Positions 6,701 through 12,828 of a stretch of 12,828 bases of DNA are shown in pieces (within the stretch, counting starts at the first letter, position 1; each line of letters opens with the position of its first letter). The stretch is from positions 22,561 through 35,388 of the forward strand of contig DGHX01000149.1 of assembly GCA_002392835.1 (NCBI GenBank), written 5' to 3'. A program made the position numbers and the translations under genes. Source of the DNA: Prevotella sp. UBA3837 (GTDB lineage Bacteria > Bacteroidota > Bacteroidia > Bacteroidales > Bacteroidaceae). Under the pieces are notes generated by a model that was given only the letters and a program-made list of their open reading frames with translations, had not been told where the DNA came from and did no database searches.

Positions 6701-7734
6701 TGTGTATGGCAGATAATAAAAGCATTAGTTATAATAGTATCATGGACGACCTGCGGGCCGGCCGTTACCTGCCCGTGTACTACCTGCACGGCGAAGAGTC
6801 ATATTATATAGACAAGATTTGCGATTACATAGCCGAGCATGCGCTGCGGCCCGAGGAGCGCGACTTCAACCAGACCATCATGTTCGGCAGCGACGTCACA
6901 GCTTCGCAGGTGGCCGATGCCGCCCGCCGCTACCCCATGATGGCCGAGCGACAGGTGGTCATCGTCAAGGAAGCACAGAACATCAAGCAGACCGATGCCT
7001 TGGAGAAGTACATGAAGCAGCCCATGAAGAGCACCGTGCTCGTGATGTGCCACAAGAACGGCAAGATTGACGGCCGCAAGCGCGAATATGTGAAGGCCAT
7101 ACAGCAGGCCGGCATACTCTTCGAGAGTCAGAAGCTGCGCGACCGCGACCTGCCGCACTTCATCGAGAACTACCTGCAGGCACGACAGGTGCCCATCGAC
7201 CCAAAGTCAACGCAACTCATAGCCGAGGCGATAGGCGCCGACCTGAGCCGGCTCACCAGCGAACTCGACAAGGTGCTCATCTCGCTGCCTGCCAACGACC
7301 GCAGGGTGACACCGCAAGTGGTGGAAGACCAGATAGGGGTGAGCAAGGACTTCAACGGATTTGAGCTGCGCGACGCCATCGTAAATCGCAACATTTTTAA
7401 GGCAAATCAGATAATCAATTATTTTGACAAAAATCCAAAGGCAGGAAGCATCTATTCTTTTCTCCCGTTGCTGTTTAATTACTTCCAGAACCTGATGATC
7501 GCTTATTATGCACCACAGCGACAAAGCCAGGAGGGGGTAGCACAGTGGTTGGGACTGAAGTCACCATGGGGTGCCAAGGACTACATGACGGGCATGAGAA
7601 ATTACTCAGGAGTAAAAGTGCTGCAAATAATTGGCAAGATACGCGAAATTGACGCCAAGAGCAAGGGACTGGACAACCCCAACACACCTCCTGGCGAGCT
7701 GATGAAGGAACTTATTTTTTACATCCTACACTGA
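6700..7734 (+). CDS. holA: DNA polymerase III subunit delta
   Basis: A 344-residue delta subunit of the clamp loader, which opens the sliding clamp and hands it to the replicase. Recognisable features are RYLPVYYLHGEESYYIDKI (22-40, the degenerate nucleotide-binding start), DALEKYMKQPMKSTVLVM in the middle of the first two domains, GADLSRLTSELDKVLI (about 179-194) and the C-terminal collar region ending PGELMKELIFYILH. Length is normal. The first ATG (6700) overlaps the stop of the FGE-like gene as TAATG; a second ATG at 6706 would remove two residues. No TAnnTTTG element is seen in the preceding 200 bases, so it probably depends on transcription of the accessory operon. Base composition changes inside the gene: hand counts give about 57-65% GC per 60 nt before 7380, then 27% for 7381-7440 and 42-55% after, with codons switching from AAC/TTC/ATC to AAT/TTT/ATT. 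Confidence 0.95.
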   Translation: MCMADNKSISYNSIMDDLRAGRYLPVYYLHGEESYYIDKICDYIAEHALRPEERDFNQTIMFGSDVTASQVADAARRYPMMAERQVVIVKEAQNIKQTDALEKYMKQPMKSTVLVMCHKNGKIDGRKREYVKAIQQAGILFESQKLRDRDLPHFIENYLQARQVPIDPKSTQLIAEAIGADLSRLTSELDKVLISLPANDRRVTPQVVEDQIGVSKDFNGFELRDAIVNRNIFKANQIINYFDKNPKAGSIYSFLPLLFNYFQNLMIAYYAPQRQSQEGVAQWLGLKSPWGAKDYMTGMRNYSGVKVLQIIGKIREIDAKSKGLDNPNTPPGELMKELIFYILH

Positions 7735-7771
7735 GAAAACGGCTTTTTCCTACTGTTTTTCTTCCAGAACG

Positions 7772-7797
7772 AGCACTCCCCAGGAGTGCTTTTTTTT
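7772..7797 (+). terminator. intrinsic terminator after holA
   Basis: A perfect 8-bp stem, AGCACTCC (7772-7779) and GGAGTGCT (7783-7790), with a CCA loop runs directly into a T-tract (7790-7797). It lies 38 nt after the holA stop and should end the SIR2-TIR/STAND/FGE-like/holA transcript. Confidence 0.9.
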
Positions 7798-8432
7798 GCC
7801 GAAAAAGCCCATGTACACAAGCCTTTCAGGCAAAATAACCCCCTTCAAAACTCGAAAATTTTGAGCTTTCAAAACCCTCGTGCAGAATTTTCCAGAAATG
7901 GCGATTTTCCCTCTTTTTGCCCTCCCGAAATTTAGCTTTAGCATTCTTTAGCGTTTTAATAATTGAACTTTTAGAATGTAAACCGCATAATACGATGTGG
8001 AGTATTTGAATATTTGATATTTAAAATCTCAAATCAACAGCATCTTTTAATCGTTTAAATATTTAAAACAGCAAATTTGAATTGCTGATTTAAAATTCTG
8101 AATTAATAAATATACAGTGTACGTTTACTGGTAATACATTATTGAAAATCAGCTTTTTAATGTGTTGTTTCTACATTTTTGTTCAGTGTTGGCTGGGGCG
8201 AAAAGAGAAAATGTTTGCATATTGGCATCATTATTGACTGATAGCCTATAATTATCTGTTTTAAAGTCTGATATTTATAAATAGTCCTTCTATTAACGCT
8301 TTTAGTTGGTATGAGACTTTAAAGTTTACATTCCTAATTATTCACATACTAATAGTAGAACTTTGTAGTTTGGTTTTGTTATTTGAATTTCGATATTTAA
8401 ACTTTTAAACCGCAAATTTCTTCTTTAAATTC
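7798..8432. other. AT-rich intergenic stretch without a convincing gene
   Basis: No open frame here has recognisable protein character, and stops are frequent in all frames. Hand-counted 60-nt lines at 7981 and 8041 have only about 28% and 22% GC, against 55-65% in nearby genes. It contains short palindromes (8054-8087) and two imperfect copies of an ATTTGAAT...GATATTTAAA element at 8004-8025 and 8381-8401. Words related to ACTTTTA and AAACCGCA occur near both ends (7968-7987 and 8401-8414). This may be a decayed insertion or a regulatory or RNA-coding region; the sequence alone does not decide. Confidence 0.6.
8054..8087. repeat. palindrome and adjacent hairpin in AT-rich region
   Basis: A perfect 14-nt palindrome TTTAAATATTTAAA (8054-8067) is followed immediately by an inverted repeat CAGCAA (8069-8074) / TTGCTG (8082-8087) with a 7-nt loop. 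It could be an operator-like site; no partner is identified. Confidence 0.45.
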
Positions 8433-8463
8433 TTGCACGGTTCAAAAAAATGATTTACCTTTG
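8433..8463 (+). promoter_or_regulatory. promoter of the helix-turn-helix gene
   Basis: TTG (8433-8435) and TACCTTTG (8456-8463) are separated by 20 nt, matching the Bacteroidales promoter form with a perfect -7 box. Transcription should start near 8470, about 20 nt before the ATG at 8490. Confidence 0.8.
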
Positions 8464-8489
8464 TAAACTCAAACAAAAATGCAAAAAAT

Positions 8490-9032
8490 ATGGCTGAAGC
8501 ACCCATGCAAGACATGAAAGACAGGATCAGACAGATAATGGAGTCGCAGCACATGACCCAACAGGTCTTTGCTACCTTCATCGGTACCACTGCCGGAACG
8601 CTCAGTGGTATCTTCAATGAGCGCACCAAACCGACGCTCAACATTGTTGAATTGATAAAAAAGAAAATTCCTGACATCAACACCGACTGGCTGATGTTTG
8701 GCACCGGTTCCATGTATTTGTCGTCCTCCCCTCACCCTGGTGCAGGCACTGATCAGTCTCAGGGCGGCTCACAGGGGCTGCCAGCGGCAAATCTGTCAGC
8801 CACCTCATCAGGTGTCCCTACCGAGCCTCTCATTGACTTCGGAGCGCCTTTCAATTCTGGACAGCAATTTGGCGGTCAGACAGCCACCGCAGGAAAAGGT
8901 GTACAAAATACACCGCAGACTATTGTCCGTGAGGAGATAAAATTTATTGACAAACCAGCGCGTCGTGTCACTGAGATAAGAGTTTACTACGATGACCAGA
9001 CATGGGAGAGTTTTGTGCCCTCGAAAAAGTGA
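8490..9032 (+). CDS. helix-turn-helix (XRE-like) DNA-binding protein
   Basis: The 180-residue protein starts with a Cro/C1-type helix-turn-helix: KDRIRQIMESQHMTQQVFAT (10-29), TTAGTLSGIFNERTKPTLNI (33-52), and the INTDWLMFGTGSMY ending (64-76) that is typical of such domains in Bacteroidales. Residues 77-142 are a low-complexity Gly/Ser/Gln/Thr-rich linker. A short C-terminal module, VREEIKFIDKPARRVTEIRV to SFVPSKK (146-180), probably forms a small beta structure. It has its own promoter and stands alone between an AT-rich spacer and a hairpin cluster. It is likely a transcriptional regulator; the target is not evident, though the palindromes upstream at 8054-8087 could be tested as an operator. 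The N-terminal assignment is firm, the role of the tail unknown. Confidence 0.85.
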   Translation: MAEAPMQDMKDRIRQIMESQHMTQQVFATFIGTTAGTLSGIFNERTKPTLNIVELIKKKIPDINTDWLMFGTGSMYLSSSPHPGAGTDQSQGGSQGLPAANLSATSSGVPTEPLIDFGAPFNSGQQFGGQTATAGKGVQNTPQTIVREEIKFIDKPARRVTEIRVYYDDQTWESFVPSKK

Positions 9033-9122
9033 TTTTTCATCCTTCCATGTACTGTTATTTGTATGTTTCGTACGATGCGAGCGCATTGGGGCATTGAAAC
9101 GGCCTGCCCGACCTGCCCAGCG

Positions 9123-9181
9123 CCTGCTCGACCGGATTTGTAACCTGCTCGACCGGATTTGTAATATTTGTAATCCGGTCG
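9123..9181. repeat. 21-bp perfect tandem repeat ending in a 10-bp-stem hairpin
   Basis: Two identical 21-bp units (9123-9143 and 9144-9164, beginning CCTGCTCGACCGGATTTG) are directly adjacent. The second unit's CGACCGGATT (9150-9159) pairs perfectly with AATCCGGTCG (9172-9181) around a 12-nt loop. The core GGATTTGTAATCC resembles short palindromes widely seen between genes in Bacteroidetes. Confidence 0.75.
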
Positions 9182-9193
9182 CACTGAGTATAA

Positions 9194-9399
9194 GCATTTG
9201 AAATGCAATAATAATAATCGGACTACAAGTCCTTATATTCATAGCGGTCGGATTGCAAATCCGACCGAGCATGCGAGCTGGTTCCGGCCGAGCAGGATGT
9301 TGGGCGACCCCTATAGGGTCGATGTTTCCCGACACGCTTATCCGAGGGTGCTCGCTACGCTCGTACCCCCGATTATTGAGCGGCGACGCTTTCAGCGTC
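9194..9399. repeat. cluster of short hairpins between convergent genes
   Basis: Five further inverted repeats follow in about 200 nt: GCATTT/AAATGC (9194-9206), GGACT/AGTCC (9220-9232), CGGTCGGATT/AATCCGACCG (9245-9267, a perfect 10-bp stem with a 3-nt loop), CGACCC/GGGTCG (9305-9321) and GACGCT/AGCGTC (9385-9399). The stem at 9245-9267 shares its CGG...GATT word with the one at 9150-9181. No T-run follows any stem, but together they could end transcription of the convergent genes or be remnants of REP-like mobile repeats. No protein-coding character is seen in 9033-9430. Confidence 0.7.
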
Positions 9400-9430
9400 T
9401 TTCAACCGCACAGGTCGAAATTTTATGGTG

Positions 9431-11530
9431 CTATGGCCGTGGCAGCAGCTGAATGGCGCTGACGCTCTCTCCTGGTGCCTTCTCGGCTTCTCGTGGCAGG
9501 TAGACGGGGGCCTGGGGCTGTAGTGGCAGGATGCGCAGCTCAAGCTCTGTGGTGCCCTCGGGAAGTCGCCACAGCCCATAGAGGAAGGGACGCCCGTAGT
9601 AAAAGTTGTCGGCTACCAGCCGTCCGTTGGCGTAGAGGCGGGCGCAGTCGCCGCGATACGTAATGCTGAGCAGGCCCTTTTGCTGTGCAGCGGCCTCTGC
9701 GGCGTCATGCTGTGCAGCGTCCTGCAGCGTAGCGGCCTCCTTTGGCACGGTGATTCTGTAGACTGCCGCCTGCTCCCAGTCGCTCTCCGATGGTGCCTCG
9801 GCTACCTTCGCCTTGCCTTTTACTATCTTTCGCAGTGCTCCGGCGTCCTTCACCTTGCTCCATGTAGCAGCCACGCCAGTTCCTTCTTCTGTGGTTTCTT
9901 CAAGGAACAGGTGCTCGGCGTCTTGCTGTGTCAGCAGGTATATATTATTATAGATAGGTGTGTCCTTTCCCTTGGGTTTCACGTTCTTCAGCGTCTTTCC
10001 GTTTGTCAGGGCTATCGTGGTGGGGATGCCCTCCACCTGCATCATGTAGGTCTTGCCCTCACGGCGTGCCACGAGCTGTGCTGTGGCGAACCTGATGCCG
10101 TCGATGTTCACTGGGAAGATGGCCACGCATCCGGCCGGGATGGTGATGCGCGGCAGGCTCACGCCGCATGCCGCGAGCTGTACGCCCTTCTTTGCCGTGA
10201 GGCTGGCAAAGCGCTCATAGTTGTTGACGAAGATGAAGGCGCTGTTGCCCTTTTCCCTTACGGCCCACCGCAGCGCGTCGTCCTGTCCTTGCTTCAGGTC
10301 CTGCGGCGACCGGAAGCTGGCCTCCATCGGTGCCAGCAGCTCGCCATAGTCGTGCATGAACAGGTGCAGGGGGCGCAGCATGTAGTACTGCGGATAGGTC
10401 TGCCCGAACTCGCCGAGCGGAGCCTGGAAATCGTAGGTGCACACAGGCATGTCGTTGTTGGCCGTGCCTGGCGATGTCTGCACCTCGTTCAGCGTGTGCT
10501 GCCGTCCCTCGGGGTTGGTTCCTCCGTGGTACATGTAGTATCCCAGCAGGTTGCTGCCGCTGCCCAGCTTCACCAGTGCCATGGAGTAGGCGTCCTCGGG
10601 GTAGATGTAGGGCCGGCGGTGATAGGCGGTGGCCATGCCGCCGCCCAGCTCGCAGGTGAAGTATGGGTATGCTGCCGTGCCTTCCGTAGTTGCTTCCTCG
10701 CCCTGCCTGGGGCTTGCGCTCCCCCCGGTGGCCGCCGGCGCTGCTCCCATGCCTGTTGCCGGGCGAACGCCCTGCTTGAAGTTGAATGCCTTGTAGTATG
10801 AGCCGGCGCCCTCTGCTGTGCTCTTCTCCCAGAAGCCGTCGGCATAGTCGCCGTAGAGGGGCAGCATCTCGCCGAAGGGCACGGGCTTGGTCAGCTCCGG
10901 CCATCCGGTGCGGGTGTAGAAGGGCAGGTCGAAGCCCACCCTCAGGGCTATGCGCTTCAGCGCCATCAGATAGTCGCCCGAGCCGCGATATTCGTTGTCG
11001 AACTGTGCGGCCACCACCGGGCCGCCGTCCTTCCACTGCAGGCCCTGTACCTGGGTGAAGATCTGCCGGTACAGCTTCTCGGTCATGTCGAGGAACGCCG
11101 CGTCTTGCGAGCGCAGGCGGCAGCCCTTGTCGAATGCCCAGTCGGGTATGCCGCCGTTGCGCACCTCGCCGTGGCAGAAGGGGCCCAGGCGCAGCACTAC
11201 GGGCATCTGCTGCTCGCGGCACACCTCGAGGAAGCGCCGCAGCGAGCGCTGCCCGTCCCAGCGGAAGATGCCCTCCTCCTCTTCAATATGGTTCCAGAAC
11301 ACGTAGGTGGCCACGATGGTCACGCCGCCGTCCTTCATCTTCTTCACTTCGCGCTGCCACTCATCGGCCGGAATGCGCGAGTAGTGCACCTCGCCCATCA
11401 CCGGGCACACACGCTGCCCGTCGATGATGAGGCTATATTTGTCCCATGTAACAGGCTTGCCGAAGATGGCAGCCAGTATGCCTGTCTCTATGGTGAGCAA
11501 GAGGCAGGCCAGCAATATCATTCTTTTCAT
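9431..11530 (-). CDS. secreted GH35 beta-galactosidase-like glycosidase
   Basis: The preferred start at 11530 gives 699 residues opening with a hydrophobic signal peptide (MKRMILLACLLLTIETGILA); the 36-residue upstream extension crosses the promoter and is not credible. The catalytic barrel has the GH35 pattern: MGEVHYSRIPADEW (45-58), TYVFWNHIEEEEG (75-87), LRLGPFCHGE (113-122), GGPVVAAQFDNEY (169-181) with Glu180 as acid/base, TCELGGG (292-298) with Glu294 as probable nucleophile, and YYMYHGGTN (331-339). The C-terminal part is beta-sandwich-like, with YRGDCARLYANGRLVADNF (625-643). Ala/Gly-rich inserts occur at about 254-288 and 599-619, the first just before the nucleophile strand. It most likely removes terminal beta-galactose from plant or host glycans in the periplasm. 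No SusC/SusD genes are in view, so the substrate cannot be inferred from context. It is divergent from pyrK and convergent with the helix-turn-helix gene. Confidence 0.9.
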   Translation of the reverse strand: MKRMILLACLLLTIETGILAAIFGKPVTWDKYSLIIDGQRVCPVMGEVHYSRIPADEWQREVKKMKDGGVTIVATYVFWNHIEEEEGIFRWDGQRSLRRFLEVCREQQMPVVLRLGPFCHGEVRNGGIPDWAFDKGCRLRSQDAAFLDMTEKLYRQIFTQVQGLQWKDGGPVVAAQFDNEYRGSGDYLMALKRIALRVGFDLPFYTRTGWPELTKPVPFGEMLPLYGDYADGFWEKSTAEGAGSYYKAFNFKQGVRPATGMGAAPAATGGSASPRQGEEATTEGTAAYPYFTCELGGGMATAYHRRPYIYPEDAYSMALVKLGSGSNLLGYYMYHGGTNPEGRQHTLNEVQTSPGTANNDMPVCTYDFQAPLGEFGQTYPQYYMLRPLHLFMHDYGELLAPMEASFRSPQDLKQGQDDALRWAVREKGNSAFIFVNNYERFASLTAKKGVQLAACGVSLPRITIPAGCVAIFPVNIDGIRFATAQLVARREGKTYMMQVEGIPTTIALTNGKTLKNVKPKGKDTPIYNNIYLLTQQDAEHLFLEETTEEGTGVAATWSKVKDAGALRKIVKGKAKVAEAPSESDWEQAAVYRITVPKEAATLQDAAQHDAAEAAAQQKGLLSITYRGDCARLYANGRLVADNFYYGRPFLYGLWRLPEGTTELELRILPLQPQAPVYLPREAEKAPGESVSAIQLLPRP

Positions 11531-11585
11531 TATTTGTGCTACAAAGAAAAACACTCTTTTTTTGCGGGTTTTAGTTGTCAGGGTA

Positions 11586-11593
11586 CAAAGGTA
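11586..11593 (-). promoter_or_regulatory. -7 box of the GH35 gene
   Basis: TACCTTTG on the minus strand (11586-11593) is a perfect -7 match. No TTTG is found at the usual spacing upstream (11613-11617 is GC-rich), so the -33 part is weak or replaced by an activator. The leader to the ATG at 11530 would be about 50 nt. Confidence 0.55.
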
Positions 11594-11624
11594 CGCTTTT
11601 TTCTTGAAAGAAAGCGGAAAAAGT

Positions 11625-11655
11625 TTTGAAAAGTTCATTTTTTTTCTTAACTTTG
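11625..11655 (+). promoter_or_regulatory. promoter of the pyrK-pyrD operon
   Basis: TTTG (11625-11628), exactly 19 nt, then TAACTTTG (11648-11655) is a complete consensus promoter. Transcription should begin near 11662, about 18 nt before the pyrK ATG, leaving no room for an attenuator or riboswitch. Confidence 0.85.
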
Positions 11656-11679
11656 CAGACGCTCTATAAAAACAAGAAC

Positions 11680-12453
11680 ATGAAGAAGCATTTACTCGAT
11701 TTGAAGGTCCTGTCGGCCGAGCGGCTGCATGAGCGCTATGTGCTGCTGCGCCTGACCCACGACCAGCCGCTGCCTGCCATGCAGCCGGGGCAGTTCGTCG
11801 AGGTGCGCGTCGACGGCTCGCCGCACACCTTCCTGCGCCGCCCCATCTCCATCAACTTCGTCGACCGCCAGCGCAACGAGCTGTGGCTGCTGGTGGCCAC
11901 TGTCGGCGACGGCACCCGCCGCCTGGCCCTTCTGCAGCCGGGCGACACTGTCAACTGTCTGCTGCCCCTGGGCCATGGCTTCAGCCCCGCCGCTGCCGGC
12001 CAGCGCCTGCTGCTCGTGGGAGGCGGCGTCGGCGTGGCCCCGCTGCTCTGGCAGGGAGCCCAGCTGTCGCAGGGTGGGGCAGAGGTCACCTTCCTCCTGG
12101 GGGCGCGCACTGCCCACGACCTGCTGCTGCTCGATGAATTCCGGCACTACGGTCGAGTGGAGCTTACCACCGAGGACGGGTCGCAGGGCCAGCAGGGCTT
12201 TGTCACCAACCATGCCATACTGCAAGAGGAGCATTTCGACCTCGTACAGTGCTGTGGCCCCACGCCGATGATGAAGGCCGTGGCCGCCTACGCCCGCCAG
12301 AAGGGGCTGAACTGCGAGGTATCGCTTGAGAACATGATGGCCTGCGGCCTGGGCGCCTGCCTCTGCTGCGTGGAGAAGACCACCGAGGGCAACCTGTGCG
12401 TGTGCAAGGACGGCCCCGTTTTTAACATCAACCGACTGCTATGGCAAAGTTAG
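11680..12453 (+). CDS. pyrK: dihydroorotate dehydrogenase B, electron transfer subunit
   Basis: PyrK is the FAD and 2Fe-2S subunit that passes electrons from dihydroorotate, via PyrD, to NAD in pyrimidine synthesis. The 257-residue protein shows the FAD-binding FLRRPISIN (51-59), the nucleotide-binding GGGVGVAPL (114-122), CGPTPMM (192-198), and the iron-sulfur cysteines Cys222, Cys227, Cys230 and Cys242 (C-x4-C-x2-C-x11-C) in the family's C-terminal motif ending CKDGPVF. Two extra cysteines, 229 and 240, are adjacent to this cluster. The ATG at 11680 sits just after the promoter; the longer open frame from 11626 starts upstream of the transcription start. pyrD overlaps its last 13 bases, indicating a translationally coupled pair encoding one complex. 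Confidence 0.95.
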   Translation: MKKHLLDLKVLSAERLHERYVLLRLTHDQPLPAMQPGQFVEVRVDGSPHTFLRRPISINFVDRQRNELWLLVATVGDGTRRLALLQPGDTVNCLLPLGHGFSPAAAGQRLLLVGGGVGVAPLLWQGAQLSQGGAEVTFLLGARTAHDLLLLDEFRHYGRVELTTEDGSQGQQGFVTNHAILQEEHFDLVQCCGPTPMMKAVAAYARQKGLNCEVSLENMMACGLGACLCCVEKTTEGNLCVCKDGPVFNINRLLWQS

Positions 12454-12828
12454 AAGTACAGATAAAAGACCTGTGCCTGAAGAACCCCGTGATGACGGCC
12501 TCAGGCACCTTTGGCTACGGCCTGGAGTTCCAGGACCTCGTGCCGCTCGACCAGATTGGCGGCATCATCGTGAAGGGCACCACCCTCGTGCCCCGTCAGG
12601 GCAATGACTACCCGCGCATGGCCGAGACGCCCATGGGCATGCTCAACTGCGTGGGGCTGCAGAACAAGGGTGTCGACTATTTCTGCCAGCACATATACCC
12701 GCAGCTGAAGGACATCGACACGGCGTGGGTGGTGAACGTCAGCGGCTCGTCGCCCGACGACTATGCCGAGTGCGCCGCCCGCATTGACGCCCTGGAGCAT
12801 GTCCCCGCCATCGAGCTGAACATCTCGT
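12441..12828 (+). CDS. pyrD: dihydroorotate dehydrogenase B, catalytic subunit (3' end outside window)
   Basis: The first 129 residues of the class 1B enzyme are present; the rest lies past the window edge. Features seen are NPVMTASGTFGYG (15-27) at the start of the FMN-binding barrel, IIVKGTT (42-48) with the FMN-contacting Lys45, GMLNCVGLQN (66-75), and ELNIS (125-129) at the edge. It oxidises dihydroorotate to orotate and delivers the electrons to PyrK. It begins within the last codons of pyrK in another frame, as expected for a tightly coupled operon. Confidence 0.95.
   Translation, partial: MAKLEVQIKDLCLKNPVMTASGTFGYGLEFQDLVPLDQIGGIIVKGTTLVPRQGNDYPRMAETPMGMLNCVGLQNKGVDYFCQHIYPQLKDIDTAWVVNVSGSSPDDYAECAARIDALEHVPAIELNIS

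Noticed and set aside
612..7734. complete diversity-generating retroelement
   Set aside because: The FGE-like target type is suggestive, but no reverse transcriptase, accessory protein or template repeat is found in this window.
7750..7944. 64-residue open frame on the minus strand
   Set aside because: It runs over the holA terminator, has no promoter or recognisable sequence, and its C-terminus is encoded by the T-tract side of the hairpin.
9123..9181. possible CRISPR fragment
   Set aside because: The two repeats are directly adjacent with no spacers, and no cas gene is present.
9680..10801. 373-residue open frame on the plus strand
   Set aside because: It lies antisense over the GH35 gene, which has clear family motifs; its translation has no recognisable domain and is Cys/Leu/His-biased as expected from a GC-rich complement.
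10215..11222. 335-residue open frame on the minus strand
   Set aside because: It is the GH35 gene read in another frame; Arg/Ala/Gly-rich with no domain.
11504..11530. lipoprotein signal in the GH35 enzyme (LLAC at residues 6-9)
   Set aside because: The hydrophobic stretch before the Cys is only about five residues, too short for a normal lipobox; an ordinary signal peptide with later cleavage fits better.
11680..12828. pyrimidine-responsive attenuator before pyrK
   Set aside because: The predicted transcript leader is only about 18 nt, too short for a leader peptide and terminator.

Overview
The window looks like chromosomal DNA of a Prevotella-like member of the Bacteroidales. Its promoters match the Bacteroidales form (TTTG, about 19 nt, TAnnTTTG), genes lack clear Shine-Dalgarno sites, and the housekeeping genes (holA, pyrK-pyrD) and a family 35 glycosidase have the character expected there. 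Coding DNA is GC-rich; two intergenic stretches differ sharply from it.

Layout. A small solitary HsdR-N-like nuclease-fold gene (28-486, minus) sits back to back with a plus-strand operon. The operon begins with three accessory genes: a SIR2-like/TIR protein (612-1922), a large nSTAND1-type NTPase with one membrane span and a long exported region ending in a PDZ-like domain (1936-5475), and a membrane-anchored formylglycine-generating-enzyme-like protein lacking the catalytic cysteines (5453-6700). The fourth gene, holA (6700-7734), encodes the DNA polymerase III delta subunit and overlaps the third by one base; a strong terminator follows at 7772-7797. Next come about 640 bases of AT-rich DNA without a convincing gene, then a small helix-turn-helix protein with its own promoter (8490-9032). 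About 400 bases dense in hairpins (9033-9430) separate it from a convergent secreted GH35 beta-galactosidase-like gene (9431-11530, minus). The window ends with the pyrimidine genes pyrK (11680-12453) and pyrD (12441 to the edge, incomplete).

How the genes may work together. The three accessory genes overlap or nearly touch and share one promoter. The NTPase and the FGE-like protein are both predicted to have the N-terminus in the cytosol and a large periplasmic C-terminal part; the SIR2-TIR protein looks cytosolic. The simplest model is an envelope-sensing conflict or immune system: the exported lectin-like and repeat/PDZ domains sense a ligand, the STAND NTPase carries the signal across the inner membrane, and the TIR domain acts as the (probably NAD-consuming) effector. 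This is inference from domain content. The same genes appear to have been placed between two housekeeping neighbours, so that holA is now read from the cassette promoter. This is the most interesting part of the window.
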